A stretch of 64,000 bases of DNA from Isochrysis galbana (GCA_018136815.1 CM030940.1:4662454-4726453); one strand, 5' to 3'; counted from the first letter of the stretch, positions 20,149 through 31,451 are shown. Numbers and translations are program-made. Notes: a model not told the origin generated them from the letters alone.

Positions 20149-21375
20149 TGAAGCAAAAGCTAGGTGCAAGACACGGAAAATAAAAGTAAATTCGTTGTTG
20201 AGTTGCCCCACTTCTAGGTTCTCCAAGTTGCGGACGACCCCCGGCCTGCGCCCGTGCTGCCCTAGCCTCTAGCCTCCATGATCCATGATGATCCCCTGTC
20301 CCCTGTCATCAACTTCCATGATGTAGAAAGTGAGCTAGTGACCCACACCCACACACCCATCCACACGTCGCGGCGTGAAAAAAAAAGCTCGTCTTCTTCT
20401 AGTGAATAGTCCCCTCATGTGCTCTCATGCAGGCAGCCTCATGTGCTCTCATGCAGGCAGAAATCCACTCGAAGAAATCATGGAATCTTATGACAAGGGG
20501 TTACCCGACGACAGCAGCTCACTTGACCACCTCCCAGACACTTCCATTTCCATGCCCATACCCAGTCATACAGTGCCATCATGCCCCCATTCTATGCTTC
20601 CGCATCACTCCGACAAATCCATTTTGGTTTTTCGTTGTTTCATACCCAGCCTGACCATATTCCCACTCAGGCTCGCTAGATGGATGTGGGAACTGATGGC
20701 GATGTCCATTTTTTTTGGCTGAGGGAGAGAGCTCGGGCGCACCCAGCGTGTGTATGCACCATGGCCATGGCTTGTTAGCCCAAGTCTTCACGTCGATACC
20801 TGCGCCCCGATGTGGATGCTCCAGCCAACAGTTCCATTGAATGTCCATTGCTAGGCCCGTCTGTCTCCCACGGCTTGCCCTGCTGCCCCTCCCGCGTGCA
20901 TACAGGCTCCGAGCCTGACCCCCCTCCACAGTAGTCACCGCGTCAGCGCCTCCATCCAGGCCCGCTGTGAGACTATCCAGCTGGTCGTCGAACACCGGCA
21001 TGCCATAAATGGCACCTAGCCCAGCAGACAGCTGGAGACCTCCTCGCCGGCGAGAGGTTGCCACCCCGTCGCCTCGCGCCACCGTATCCCTGTACAACAA
21101 AACCTGCACAACCACCTTAACTTTGATCTCTCAATCTCGAAATCATACATCGCATCAACATTTTACCACAACCACATATCTATCACTTTCGGCGCGATGT
21201 GCTGCCTTGTATTCAAGAACATCTGTATCACAGTCCACGCACTTACACAAACGTGCAGCTCAGGCCTCAATTTCTCCTCCCGTGATGGCATGATCAATAT
21301 GGTCTCTTCATCCAAGCCCGCGCTCTCTAATCGTCGGAATTTGGAGAAGGTATGGGAGCGAGAGGAGCATACCGA
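20149..21375. other. Intergenic with a short tandem repeat
   Basis: A 24-bp unit (CTCATGTGCTCTCATGCAGG) is present twice at 20412-20460. A 178-residue minus-strand frame (20579-21115) has no recognised domain. Nothing else is supported. Confidence 0.45.
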
Positions 21376-23816
21376 CTACCATGGCGTACGGCACACCGTT
21401 TCCGGGTCGAATATGAGCGCGACTCCAGATGAAGAGAAGATTATGGCGAGAAGCGCGAGAATGCAAAGGCAGATGAAGGCCATGGCCAGCATGAGGAGCT
21501 GTTGAGCGCGATATCGGCGCTCTGTCTCGTAGGCATCCGCGCTGATGTATGCCATGTCCACGGATTGCTGATACGAAGCCCGGTCATCGCCGTACGCGGA
21601 GTAGGGACGCGAGTAGTCTGATCTTGCCTCCAGAGAGCCACGCGTACTTATCTGGATGGCTTGCAAGTCTTGCATATCCTCGTCCGCATTCTCGAGGTGC
21701 TCGGCGATCGGGTCGATTTTGCCAGGTCGTGCCGATCGGCGCGCAGGCATGGTGGCCACGATTGCGCCTGGCTGTGATGACGACGAGCTCTGAGACTCGG
21801 GCGTGCGAACCACGCGCCCCGCGTTGAGTGAAGCGCGTTGCCCAGCGTCGGGCGGCGGCCTATACGCTCTCTGAGGTGTACGTCTCCGGCTGACGCGGCC
21901 ATCTCGGAAGTCAATGAACATCCACACACTGCAGCAACACGAGAAGCAGAGGATGAGGATGGAGAGCACGAGGAGGGCAATTAGCAGCCACCGAAGCGAG
22001 CACCACGCGCTGTACTCCGGGAGTGGGGGGCAGAAGATAACGCGCAGCTCTGGGTCGGTGCTGTCGGCAAGATCAATGCGCTCGAGGCGTTGTGGACGGA
22101 ACATTGAGCATATCCGCGTCGCGTTTGCGCCAATCAACTGACCGGCCAAGTAGGGTGGTACACTGAGCACCGAGAGTGTAAACGAATCGCCGAAAATGTA
22201 CCACAGGCGAATCATGCGAGTGGCCTCCTCCTCACTTAGGTCCACCATGGCCCGCAAACCCTCGAACATGGATGCCTTGAAGGCGAGCTCCGCATCTGCG
22301 GATTCGCTCAAGCTTCGGCCAAGCAATCTGCGCGTGTTTCGGGCCGCACCAGTGATGCTACTTATCTGCGCATCATGCACCAGGTGCAATTGCATCTCGC
22401 CACTCGTGCACGGCGGTGAGAGCGGCGTGGGCGGGGATGGAGGCGACGGATTGAACGGCGGAAGTGGAGGCGGGTGGGGCGGCTCTGGGGCGGGCTGGGA
22501 GGAGGGGTGAAGGGCGGTGGAAAAGGCGGGGGCATTGGACTGGGAGGGGGAAAGGAGGAGGTGACGGCGGGGGTAGGGGAGGAGGCGGCGACGGGGGGGC
22601 ATGGGCGGCATGAAGGGGGGTGGAGATGGCGAGGGCGGCGGCGGCGGCGGTGGTGAGGAAGGCGGCGCAGGCGGTAAGGGTGGCGGTGGCGCAGGTGGCG
22701 GCGAAGGGGGCGGCGGCGGCGACGGCGAGGGAGGGGGCGGCGAGGGCGGCGGCACGCTTGGCGGCGGCGGCAACACAGGTGGCGGCGGAGATGGGGGAGG
22801 GAAGGATGGTGGCGGTGGCGACGGGCGTGGCGACGGCGGCGGTCTTGGCGGCTGATTGGGGCTGGGCGAGGGAGGAGGTGCGGCAGGTCCTGGTGGCGGT
22901 GGCGGTTTGGGCGGCGGCGGTGGCGGCGGTGGCGGTGGTCTTGGCGGCGGCGGGGGGGGCGCGGGAGCGGTGGCGGTGGAGAAGGAGGGGGCGAGGGTGG
23001 CGGTTGCGGCGGCGGTTTGGGTGGCGGGGGCGGCGGAGGAGGAGGAGACGGGGGTGGTGGGGAGGGCGGCGGCGGCGGTGGCGGCGATGGCGGCGGCGGC
23101 GAGGGTGGCGGGCGCGGCGGCGGCGGCGATGGAGGCTGAGGCGGGGACGGCGGGGGTGGAAATGGGAGGAATCGGCCGACGGTGCTGCCCTCGCCGCCCG
23201 CCGTGATCCCGGGCACGCACCGCTGGTCTGTGATACTGAAGGCGTTGGCGCCTTGCGTGGCGGCGCGAACATAAAAAATGCCCGAGCCGCCGGGCGGCTG
23301 CCTCGCCTTGGCCTTGATCGTGCCGACGCAGCGTGTCTGGTCGCCCGCAACAGCGACCTTCTGATTAACTGTCACGTATCCGCATGCGCTCGCGTCTGTG
23401 CATCCGGTGAAGGTCTGCAGCGAGAAGGTGGAGGTGACTCCTGATGCAGGCACAAAACTTTGGATCTCGAGCGTTCCTGGCGGGTAGACCTCTTCGCATC
23501 CTCCGACCTTGCAGGTGAGAAAGACCTCGAATCGAGTGGAGGCACGTAGCTCGCCCGCCACGCCGACCGTCTGCAGCGTCACCTCGTCGGTGAAGGTGGA
23601 GAGATTGGTGACACACACATCAATCTCCACGTCGTCCCCTGCGGTGATCCCGTTTGGGTTACACGGGGTGAAATCGGAGCAGATGGTAGGCGCCGCATTG
23701 AGAGAAGCAGTACAGACGCACGGCGTCTCGGCCGAGCATCCCTGGCCGCGCACGCCCTCGAGCGCGAGCGCCAGAGCGGCGAGACGCTGAAGACGGCCGC
23801 CAGACGGCCGCGCCAT
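21376..23816 (-). CDS. Proline-rich two-TM surface protein (pherophorin/extensin-like), frameshifted in assembly
   Basis: The start 'MARPSGGRLQRLAALALALE' is a signal peptide. A Cys-rich ectodomain of about 200 residues follows ('CVCTASLNAAPTICSDFTPC', 'CKVGGCEEVYPPG', 'RQPPGGSGIFYVRA'). A long proline-serine-rich stretch (SPPPP units) comes next, then a globular part ('LGRSLSESADAELAFKA'), a transmembrane helix ('LRWLLIALLVLSILILCF') followed by CCC, a cytoplasmic Ser/Arg-rich region, and a second helix ('LLMLAMAFICLCILALLAII'). The frame changes inside the poly-Pro tract at about 22950, next to a G8 run (22952-22959). One indel there joins 23816-about 22955 with about 22950-21376. Roughly 800 residues if joined. 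SPPPP ectodomains are typical of algal wall or matrix proteins. Confidence 0.65.
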
Positions 23817-24254
23817 TCAACGGCAAGCGCGCGCCGCTCTCTCTCTCTCTCTTCTTCTCTCACTGCTTCTCTCTCTTCTCCTCCTCCTCTTCTCTGTTGG
23901 ACTCTTCTCTCTTTGTGTCCAGTCCCCTTTAAAAGGCCTGGTTGGGGTCGCGCTCCACTCCACGCCGGTCGGCCCCGCCGCCGGCTCTCTTCTTCTCTCT
24001 CATCTGGAGGTGGCCCGCCGCCGGATGATACTTTCATAGACTAGACTTCATTTCTTTGCTACTCTGGACCACAAATCTCCTACTCTCTTCTTCCTCATTT
24101 GTCTCCGACAATAGGAATAGTGCTAGAGAAGTATGTTTAAGGTGGTAAGCGGGTGGCCGCGCGAGGGGGGCTCTCGACATATTTGGCGCGCTCCGCCCCG
24201 CTCCACCGAGCCGAGGCCTTCGGCGGAGACGGCACGGGTGCCCGTGGGCAGCGG
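23817..24254. promoter_or_regulatory. Divergent promoter region, proline-rich gene / RDM1-like gene
   Basis: Only 438 bases separate the two ATGs of opposite-strand genes. The half near 23816 is (CT)n-rich on the plus strand, a leader composition also seen before 51240 and 57598. No TATA box is obvious. Confidence 0.4.
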
Positions 24255-25211
24255 ATGGCGCTCGAGCAGAGAAGCCCAGCGGCAAACGCGGAGTCTGAGG
24301 TCATCCTGCTCTACCGGAGGCCCTCCACCAACGAAAACTTGCTACAGGCAAGAGAGAGACTGCAAGCGCGCTCTGGCTTGTGATCGAGAAAAAGGGCCCC
24401 GGTCATCACAAGAGACTGCAAGCGCGCTTGTGATGGAGCCCCAACGCTCCAGCCGCGCTAGCACATACGTATGAATCCCCACGTTCGAGCCCTGCCTGCA
24501 CATGGAGCCTGATATTCCAGCGGCTTGCCCACCTCTCCCGCCCAGATCACGGAGCTCTCGCCGGCAACCAGCTATGAGAAGATCAAAAAGTACGCCAACC
24601 AATGCGGCCCTGTCAGCAATCTGTGGTTGCACGAGTCACGTGGGAGTGTGTGGGCCAATGTGCAATTTTTCTCCGCTCTCGATTGCGCCAGATGTCTCCG
24701 CCAGATGAACGGCTGCACCCTGGACCAACGACGGCTGGTCGTTCGCAGAATAGAGCTTCCAAGCGCCTCAAACTGCGAACTTCCCATGCGCCCGGATCAA
24801 GCGATCATGCTCATGAATCGATTCTTTGGTCCAATGGGCTGGTCGAGCTCAGTTGGCTGGCTGCGTCGACAATCGGTGAGGAAAGTTGAGCCTCCGGCAA
24901 TAGCTGCAGCACAGGTTACTGAAATGGAACCTGCGATTGAAGCGTCTTATTGCGCACGCGTCGATGTCAAATGCGGGAGCGTGAGCGTGCATGGCGAAAG
25001 CCGCGCGTTGCGTGTAGCGCCCACTCTCTCCGAGGCCCTCAGCCGAGCATCGAAATGCGCGGTTGGTAATGCACTGCGAGCAGCGCTCTCACAGCTGGCG
25101 ATCCTTCGTATCAACGGCAATATCCTTCTCGAGGTGATTGAGGATCCGATGCCGTCTTGGTCCGCAGGCGACGCAGAATGTCTGTGCCGAGAAGACAAGA
25201 GTAGCAGCTAG
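24255..25211 (+). CDS. RDM1-like protein (RRM plus RAD52-motif-type C-terminus)
   Basis: Two exons. Exon 1 (24255-24347) encodes 'VILLYRRPSTNENLLQ', the first RRM strand and helix start. Exon 2 (24546-25211) completes the RRM ('YANQCGPVSNLWL', 'GSVWANVQFFSALDCARCL'). It then shows the RDM1-like segment 'NRFFGPMGWSSSVGWL' (animal RDM1 has NYYLGFNGWS) and a C-terminal helix/strand unit ending 'LAILRINGNILLEVIED'. Joined length is 252 residues, close to animal RDM1. In animals RDM1 binds DNA and RNA and relates to RAD52-type repair; the role here is by homology. The intron begins GC (CAG|GCAAGA) and ends AG, phase 0, so it is a GC-AG intron. It contains two copies of GAGACTGCAAGCGCGC. Confidence 0.75.
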
Positions 25212-25349
25212 AACCCCCATTTTCACACGAGATCGCAACACTTGATTTCAACGGGCTCTTCTTCCACAAGTAAGTAAACTCGCAAATCCAACCCTTTTCT
25301 GTGCACGTGTGGGCGCGAAGTGTCTTGCACACACACATACGCCGCCACT

Positions 25350-25560
25350 AGTGTTTGTAAACCTTTTAATATTCTCACCGCACACGTGGCCGTGGACTCT
25401 ACTTTAACGCAGCAAAAACTTCCTGCACCCCCACTCTCCCGGCCCTTCCCCCCCGCCATCAGGCGCCCCCCGCCCCGTGCACTACGAGGGGGATTGGGGT
25501 GAAGGGCTTGGGCTTAGATATTGTCCGGTGGCCAGCGCCCACCCCACCCCAAGTGATCTT
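25350..25560 (+). repeat. Family A repeat, 5' part
   Basis: 'TTTTAATATTCTCACCGCAC' onward matches 37136-37345, 54184-54390 and the reverse complement of 62520-62690. It ends in the block around 'CACTACGAGGGGGATTGGGG'. Confidence 0.7.
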
Positions 25561-25639
25561 CCCCCCCTTCCTCCTGTGAGGCGGCTTGCCTTTATTTGGT
25601 CTCCCTTCCCTCCGGTTTCTTCCCCTCCCGTGCCTTGCT

Positions 25640-26180
25640 TAGGAGTAGGTGCGAGGCGGCTTGCTTCTTGCTTTCGCATTTGGTCTCCCTGTCGAACATG
25701 CGATGACCACTGGCTCGTAGGCAGAGGGCCGTTCGATCGAGCCGGCAGCTGACGCGGCCGTGAAAGAGTCGTTGGTTGTTGCTTGCGGGAATATGTCTGA
25801 GAGGTCATAGTAGAAGTCGGGTCTGACTGTGTCTACCATCGAGTGCTAGGGACGAAGAGAGAGACGGAGGTTCGGAGGCTCGCAACGCGCGGCGTTGGAG
25901 GGTAGGGCCGAGGCTAGCTAGCGAGCTAGAGGAAGAGAGAGAATGAGAATGAGAGCTTCTTAGGTCCAAGGTAGACACGAGAGACTACAACGCAGGGACT
26001 CCAAAAAAGGTCCACGTCACGCAGTCACACACGAACTAACCCAAACAGGGCGAAAACTAACCACACCCAAGACGGACTGTCAAGCGTCGGCACCAAGGCG
26101 GCTCATCGGCGCACAGACGTGCGACAGAGAAGTCGGAACAACGAGGGCAGACCTCGCTGGGGAACTACCACCGATACACG
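25640..26180. other. Intergenic, no supported gene
   Basis: Contains a partial local duplication (GCGAGGCGGCTTGCTT-type, at 25574 and 25650) and AG-rich sequence. Nothing coding is seen. Confidence 0.4.
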
Positions 26181-26276
26181 AAGAGAAGACAGAAGACTAC
26201 AACCGATGCACGAGGAGAAGACAGAAGACTGTCACCGATGCATGAGGAGAAGACAGAAGACTGTCACCGAACGTTT
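26180..26276. repeat. Three-copy 32-bp tandem repeat
   Basis: Units share GAGAAGACAGAAGACT followed by an ACCGATGC-type end; the first differs by TACA for TGTC. They would encode RRQKTVT units, but no gene context supports translation. Confidence 0.75.
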
Positions 26277-26466
26277 GATGGCATCGAAAGAAAGTAAGAG
26301 AAGGGGTAGAATGTCGCCGACGAGACCTTGAGGCTTAAAATAACCCACCGGTTAGAAGTAAAAGTCTGTCATCGTATGGAATGCGACACTCCCCGACTAA
26401 ATTCGAGTCGTCTCGACGAGCGGCATGGAAGGAGAACAAAGCAACCGAAACAGAAGAAATCCGAAA

Positions 26467-27129
26467 TTAAAACAACGAGGCGAGAGAAACCCAAGATAAC
26501 CGAGAAGGCGAGGGAGGCGGTGGCAGTAATGGTGGAGGTGGCGAGGGAGGCGGAGGGGATGTTGGTGGTGGTGGAGAGGGAGGTGGAGGAGAGAATGGAG
26601 GAGGTGGCGAGGGGAGGCACATGTTGCGCGTGACAGAGTCGCCGTACGCTTCTGCCGCGGCCTTGTACAGCTGCACATCCTTCGCATGCAATTCTACCAA
26701 GCACAGGCAAGGAAGAGGGCGTCAGGTGTGAGGGGCAGGGGAGGTGGGTGGGGGGAGGCGGGCGCACTCACTATTCTCGTGGACCACCTTCACTGCGTCG
26801 AAGGCTTCCTCGTACACCACGACGCGCTTGCCAGTGGCCTTAGAGAGGAGAGTTGCTGGCTTGTTGGGCAGCGTGGGCGCGAGCTCGTACTTGCTCTTCC
26901 AATAGTTGTGGTTGCCCCCCCCGTAGAGACGCCGCTGCTTGGCATCGAGCACGTCCCAGTTCTTGAGAAGGTGGACGATCTCAGCACGTTTTGCGGCATC
27001 CATGGCGCGGCTCTTGAAGTCAGCCACCAGCTGATAAAAGAGTCTCTTTGCCTCCTCCCACTGCTGCGGTGTCACACCTGCAGCAGCGGAAGGGGCATTG
27101 AGAAGGGGTGAGGGCGTCATCTGTGACAT
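26467..27129 (-). CDS. Integrase H2C2-like protein with proline-rich tail
   Basis: Exon 1 is 27129-26772 and exon 2 is 26693-26467 (phase 1, GT-AG), giving 194 residues. The fragments 'RRLYGGGNHNYWKSKYEL' and 'KRVVVYEEAFDAVKVVHE', then 'HENKLHAKD', 'YKAAAEAYGDSVTRNMC', match the usual order of the retroelement/Ginger/KRBA2-type integrase H2C2 zinc domain: strand, HxxxxH, helix, Y, Cys. The sequence stops at the first Cys and continues as a (SP4)n proline tail, so the second Cys and the DDE core are missing. It could be a domesticated N-terminal integrase fragment or transposon debris. The gene lies head-to-head with the 7TM receptor. Confidence 0.5.
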
Positions 27130-27424
27130 GCGGTGCGGGAGCGAGAGAGAGTGCGATATGAAGAAGAAGAAAGGATTTACTGGGTGAGTTGCTGCCAGCG
27201 TTTTCTTCCATAAACACCCTTACCTCGATACTCTCACCGACGAGAGTCTCGTTGTAGTGTCGAAAAGTCGCAAGGCACCGCCACAAGAACGACCATAAGA
27301 TTCATCGTAACAGCACCGTAAGATTGAGGTATGAACAGAGACAGAGTACGAGGTGACTGCCAGCGAAACGGGACAGGCACCCTTGACAGCTTACGGGGGG
27401 GAATAGCGCCTGGGGGCTCGAGGA

Positions 27425-27722
27425 CAGCCCCCCGATAGCTATCGGCGCCCGTCGTTTTCCCCCAATAGCTATCGGCGCCCGTCCTTTTCCCCCCAATAGC
27501 TATCGGGGGCCGCCTTTCGCCCCCGATAGCTATTGGGGGCCGACCTTAAAACGCGATAGCTCCCCGGGGGACGTAAAATCTCCCAACAGCTCTCGGGGGA
27601 TTTTCTCGGTCCCCCGATAGCTCTCGGTGGGGCTGTTGGCGATCGGGAGAAAATTTCCCCCCGATAGCTCCTGGGGGCCCCCGGGAGCTCCTGGGGGGCG
27701 TTGGCTCCTGGGGGGTAACATG
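27425..27722. repeat. Degenerate tandem array of AGCT-centred palindromes
   Basis: About nine units of 30-35 bp, each built on CCCCCGATAGCTATCGGGGG or a decayed version, separated by short T/C-rich spacers. Several units are perfect inverted repeats. A half unit (CCCGATAGCTCT) recurs at 28020, and a single related copy (CGATAGCTTTCGGGGG) lies at about 47371, next to the TTAA element. Confidence 0.8.
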
Positions 27723-28178
27723 CATAGCGCTAGAGAGTACAATGCCTGACATCGGCCACGGCGGCTCGTACCGCTCTCTCGAACGAAACGTGAGACGCCG
27801 AGGCGCCTATATCCCGCCCGATCTCACGGGACCAGCGCCGTGACCGCAGACAGCTGCTGCCGGCGGGGCGGGGGGGCGGCCGGGGCGGGGGGGTCGGGGC
27901 GGGGGTATCTTGCCAACCTCGCCCCGACCCCCGCGCGCAACCTCCGCAGGAGCAACAGAAGGCATAGTAGTATGAAATGTCGGACAGAACCGTCGGAAAA
28001 CGGCCATTCTCCGGTCGCATCCCGATAGCTCTTCACTCTCCTCCCACACACTCTATCCCTTTATCTTACTCTCTTCTTCCTCATCGTCGCCCCCTGATTG
28101 AGTCGCACCCTACGGATCCCCCCACTCCTCAAGGTTCGGGGGGGCTCTGCTGCGACAGTCCGCAGGGTGGAGGAAGGA

Positions 28179-29375
28179 ATGAGCCACCTCATCCGGCTCG
28201 AGCCGGGGCCGCCGACGATGGAGCTACCCGCCAACGCGTCGGTGCACGATATACGTAGTTCGACGCCAGATGAGGCCTTCATGCGCGCCACGTGGATCGT
28301 CTGGAGTGTGCTCTTCTTCATCGTGTCCATCTGCGGCACTTTCGTGATCGTCGCGATCCTCCGTTCGCCGCATACTCGAAAGTCCTCCTTCAACATCTAC
28401 CTCATCGCCCTGCTGCTGCCGGATATCTTCAGTGCCTTTTGTTGGAGTATTGTCTGCGTCCTCAGCCTGGCGCACGGCGCCTACCCAGGGAAGATTGTAT
28501 GTCACTGGCAGGCCTGCTCTGCTGTGTGGGGCGTCGCTGGCTCATTCTGGATGAATGCACTCATCGCCATTGAAGTGTACGCTCTGCTTTGCGCGACGAA
28601 GCGCATGGAGAACTACCAGCCGCCTCGGCGGCACGTGGTAATCCTGCGCTCTCTGGGGATCTACGCGCTCATCACGTTCATCGCGTCCATGTCAATGTGG
28701 GAGGTCCTCCCACACCATCCATATTTGTTGCGCGGCCTGATGTGCATGCCATTCGATTACAATCTTACATCTTTCCTGTTCTTCATGTTCATTTATAACA
28801 CTTTGTTGAGCACGATTCCTGTAAGCATTGTCTTCTACATATTCTACGTGGGGAAGCGGAAAGGCTTGCTCGATTTCAATGCCGAGCTGAAAGCCTTAGA
28901 TAAGATGCAAACAACAGGAGCAAACGATCGGGAGCGCCGAAAGACATTCCACCGCAAAGCCAAGCACGCAGAGGCTCTCACGCGCTTCTACATGCGAATT
29001 TTTGTTGCGCTTCTTATGTGGTTACCTACCGCAATCCTCTCCTTACTAAATACTCGGTCTGCGGTTCCCCTATTCGTTGCAATTGTGTGGGGAGGTGCAC
29101 AGAACCTGCTCTCGCTCGGCATCAGTGTGACCAAACCTGACGTACACAACGCGGTGATGGAGTTACTGGCGATCTTGATAGGCTTCCGCAGGTTGGCATC
29201 CATTCATCCTAGCATTCCATCGACCCAAGCTGATGTCTCGGGAGAAGATGACTGTGGCTATTGCGAGGACCACAACTCTGTCCCGATTGTGAATGAGATC
29301 AGCATGCAGGCGATGGAGCCGCCGGTGGAACTAGATCATGGACCTCTCCAAAAGATGCAAAGGAATCATGAATGA
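28179..29375 (+). CDS. Seven-transmembrane receptor-like protein
   Basis: A single exon of 398 residues from the ATG at 28179; the frame opens earlier, but only at TTG. Seven hydrophobic helices are visible: 'WIVWSVLFFIVSICGTFVIV', 'FNIYLIALLLPDIFSAFCW', a third after 'CHWQACSAVWG', 'SLGIYALITFIASM', 'FLFFMFIYNTLLSTIPVSIV', 'MRIFVALLMWLPTAILSLL' and 'LFVAIVWGGAQNLLSLGI'. The N-terminus carries an NAS glycosylation site, intracellular loop 3 is basic (RERRKTFHRKAKH), and the C-tail is acidic. No DRY motif and no retinal Lys in TM7 are seen, so it is neither rhodopsin nor a clear class-A receptor. The ligand is unknown. Confidence 0.7.
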   Translation: MSHLIRLEPGPPTMELPANASVHDIRSSTPDEAFMRATWIVWSVLFFIVSICGTFVIVAILRSPHTRKSSFNIYLIALLLPDIFSAFCWSIVCVLSLAHGAYPGKIVCHWQACSAVWGVAGSFWMNALIAIEVYALLCATKRMENYQPPRRHVVILRSLGIYALITFIASMSMWEVLPHHPYLLRGLMCMPFDYNLTSFLFFMFIYNTLLSTIPVSIVFYIFYVGKRKGLLDFNAELKALDKMQTTGANDRERRKTFHRKAKHAEALTRFYMRIFVALLMWLPTAILSLLNTRSAVPLFVAIVWGGAQNLLSLGISVTKPDVHNAVMELLAILIGFRRLASIHPSIPSTQADVSGEDDCGYCEDHNSVPIVNEISMQAMEPPVELDHGPLQKMQRNHE

Positions 29376-30028
29376 CCGCCACCGCCCTGCGCTTTCATGT
29401 TGTCCATTGAGTTTTGATCAGTTGCGCTTACCCATGGTTAATCGGATCAAAATCATCTCGGCCACAAGCTGCCTACGATGAAGCATCTACATATTGCGCC
29501 CTTATTTATTATTTAGAACACCGCATGTTTTGAGGCCAGAGTTGTGTCCGAATGGTACTCTCGGTTCTCTGTTTGGTGTCGTCCGTGTTGCATGTGCATC
29601 ATATACGTCTCATTCAGGCGCCTCCATGTCTACGTTCGGCAGGGCCTCCATTGAACGCTTTCACATGAGCAAAGGAATCTTGTATGTGCGTGGTCTCAAG
29701 AATATGTCCTAAATAGTAGACACTAGTGTCAAGACGCTCACAAAAGCATACCGCGTGATAGAGAAAACGAATAAACACAAAGCAAAAGCAACTATTAGGT
29801 GGGAACAGAGACTTCCGTGCTTGGCCCAACAAATGGGAAACAAATCTGTCAACTGTACAAGTACAATTTTCTGACTCCCCGGGACTCGTACTTGCACTTC
29901 AAGCATATCGTCCATAGTGTTACAGACGGTCCTCCGCCCGTTCCCGTCATCCTCTGTCCTCTGTCATTTCTATACTCGCTAAGTTCGGCAGAGCTTCTCT
30001 TCACATGAGGAGAGGCGACGGGCCTCCT
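29376..30028. other. Intergenic after the 7TM gene
   Basis: More AT-rich than the genes. Includes the probable 3' untranslated region. No gene is recognised. Confidence 0.5.
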
Positions 30029-30029
30029 C

Positions 30030-30305
<276 letters not shown>

Positions 30306-30309
30306 ACCT

Positions 30310-30649
30310 GACGAAATCACATACGCTGTCGCATTCGCGATGTCTCACAGGCAAAAAAGAAATAACAGTAAAGAAATACAGTGAAAACAGTAAAAAAAAA
30401 CCAATTAATGTTATATCCTAGCCAACCCCACTAGCTAATTGGACACAACATTTCCGTCCCGGAATCCCGACATGCCTGACGAGCCAGGTGTCCGAATGCT
30501 ACCGGGGGGAGGGGGCACTGCCCCCTCCCCTCGATATTTGTCCTCCCCCCAGTGCACGCACCGACCCCGCGCACCCCAGCACGTCCTCTCCTCGAGTCCA
30601 CGCTGGGGGAAAACCCCTTTCGGGTAAAAACAACGCAGGGGGGGGGGGG
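30310..30649. other. Intergenic spacer between microsatellite and family A copy
   Basis: An A-rich stretch at 30350-30410 is followed by GC-rich sequence with a poly-G tract near 30638. No gene is supported. Confidence 0.45.
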
Positions 30650-31266
30650 GCACTCGTGAAAAGGAGCCCAGAAGCGCTAATCACTCCTCGCCTAAGCAAG
30701 TGGCCGCGGCGAGCCGCGGCCCTTCCCTCCAGGCTCTGGCGCCCCCGTCTTCTCTTACGCAAACGGGGCGAGAAGACACGTAAACGCCGGAGGGGAGAGC
30801 TGCCACTCTCCCCTCCCCTCCCTCTTCCCTCTTCCTCCTCTCTTCCCTGCGGCGGGGGCCCATGGCGCGCGCCTGCGGCCCCTCTTCAGGTCCCCAGGAG
30901 GCCGGCAGGGGCCTGGGAGCGCAGCTCAAGGGGCAGGTGAGGCTGGGGCATGGCCCTGGCCCCTCCTGCCTCTCCCTCGCTGGCTCTCGAGCCCCTGCCA
31001 GTCGACTGGAGCTGGCTGGGGGGTCCTGATCAGGGGGGCCCAGGGGGAGGAGGGGCTGGTCAGAGGGATGGGCAGGCCACGACGGGCCAGGGCGGGCGAG
31101 TCAGGCGTGCCTGTGGGGAGAGGGATGGGTCAGCAGGGCAGTGTGCTCCTGGCAGGCCATCAGGCGTGCCAGGAGAGCGGGTGGTTCCTCCCCCATGGCA
31201 GGGGAGGAGTGGAGAGAGGGGGGGGCTCGTGCCCCCCCATGGGCGAACCAAGTATAAACTTAGTTC
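30650..31266 (+). repeat. Family A repeat, long copy
   Basis: Runs from GC-rich 5' sequence through 'GAGCCCCTGCCAGTCGACTG' and the CATGGCAGGGGAGGAGTGG block to the conserved end 'ACCAAGTATAAACTTAGTT' at about 31262. Open frames here are repeat artefacts. Confidence 0.75.
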
Positions 31267-31269
31267 GTG

Positions 31270-31450
31270 AAGGGAGTTGCTATGCTCACGTCCTTGATTA
31301 GACGAAAAGGATGAAATTTCAGTAGCTTTGGGGTTACCGTGTGTTTTGGGGAAGGGGGGAGTTGCTATGCTCACGTCCCATCTTTGTGATAATAATACAA
31401 TGGAGACTGGTTGAAAAAGAAAACATGCACCTCTGGGTGAAACAAAAATA
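31270..31450. other. Intergenic; short direct repeat
   Basis: 'GGAGTTGCTATGCTCACGTC' occurs at 31275 and again about 81 bases later (near 31356). Confidence 0.6.
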
Positions 31451-31451
31451 A

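Noticed and set aside
22620-23444. Ala/Arg/Gly-rich plus-strand ORFs
   Set aside because: Antisense of the proline-rich tract of the minus-strand gene.
24470-24510. tRNA T-arm-like GTTCGAGCC
   Set aside because: No matching T stem, D arm or acceptor stem; lies within the RDM1-like intron.
27425-27722. CRISPR-like array
   Set aside because: Units are degenerate palindromes with near-constant short spacers and eukaryotic context; spacers are not unique sequences of constant length.
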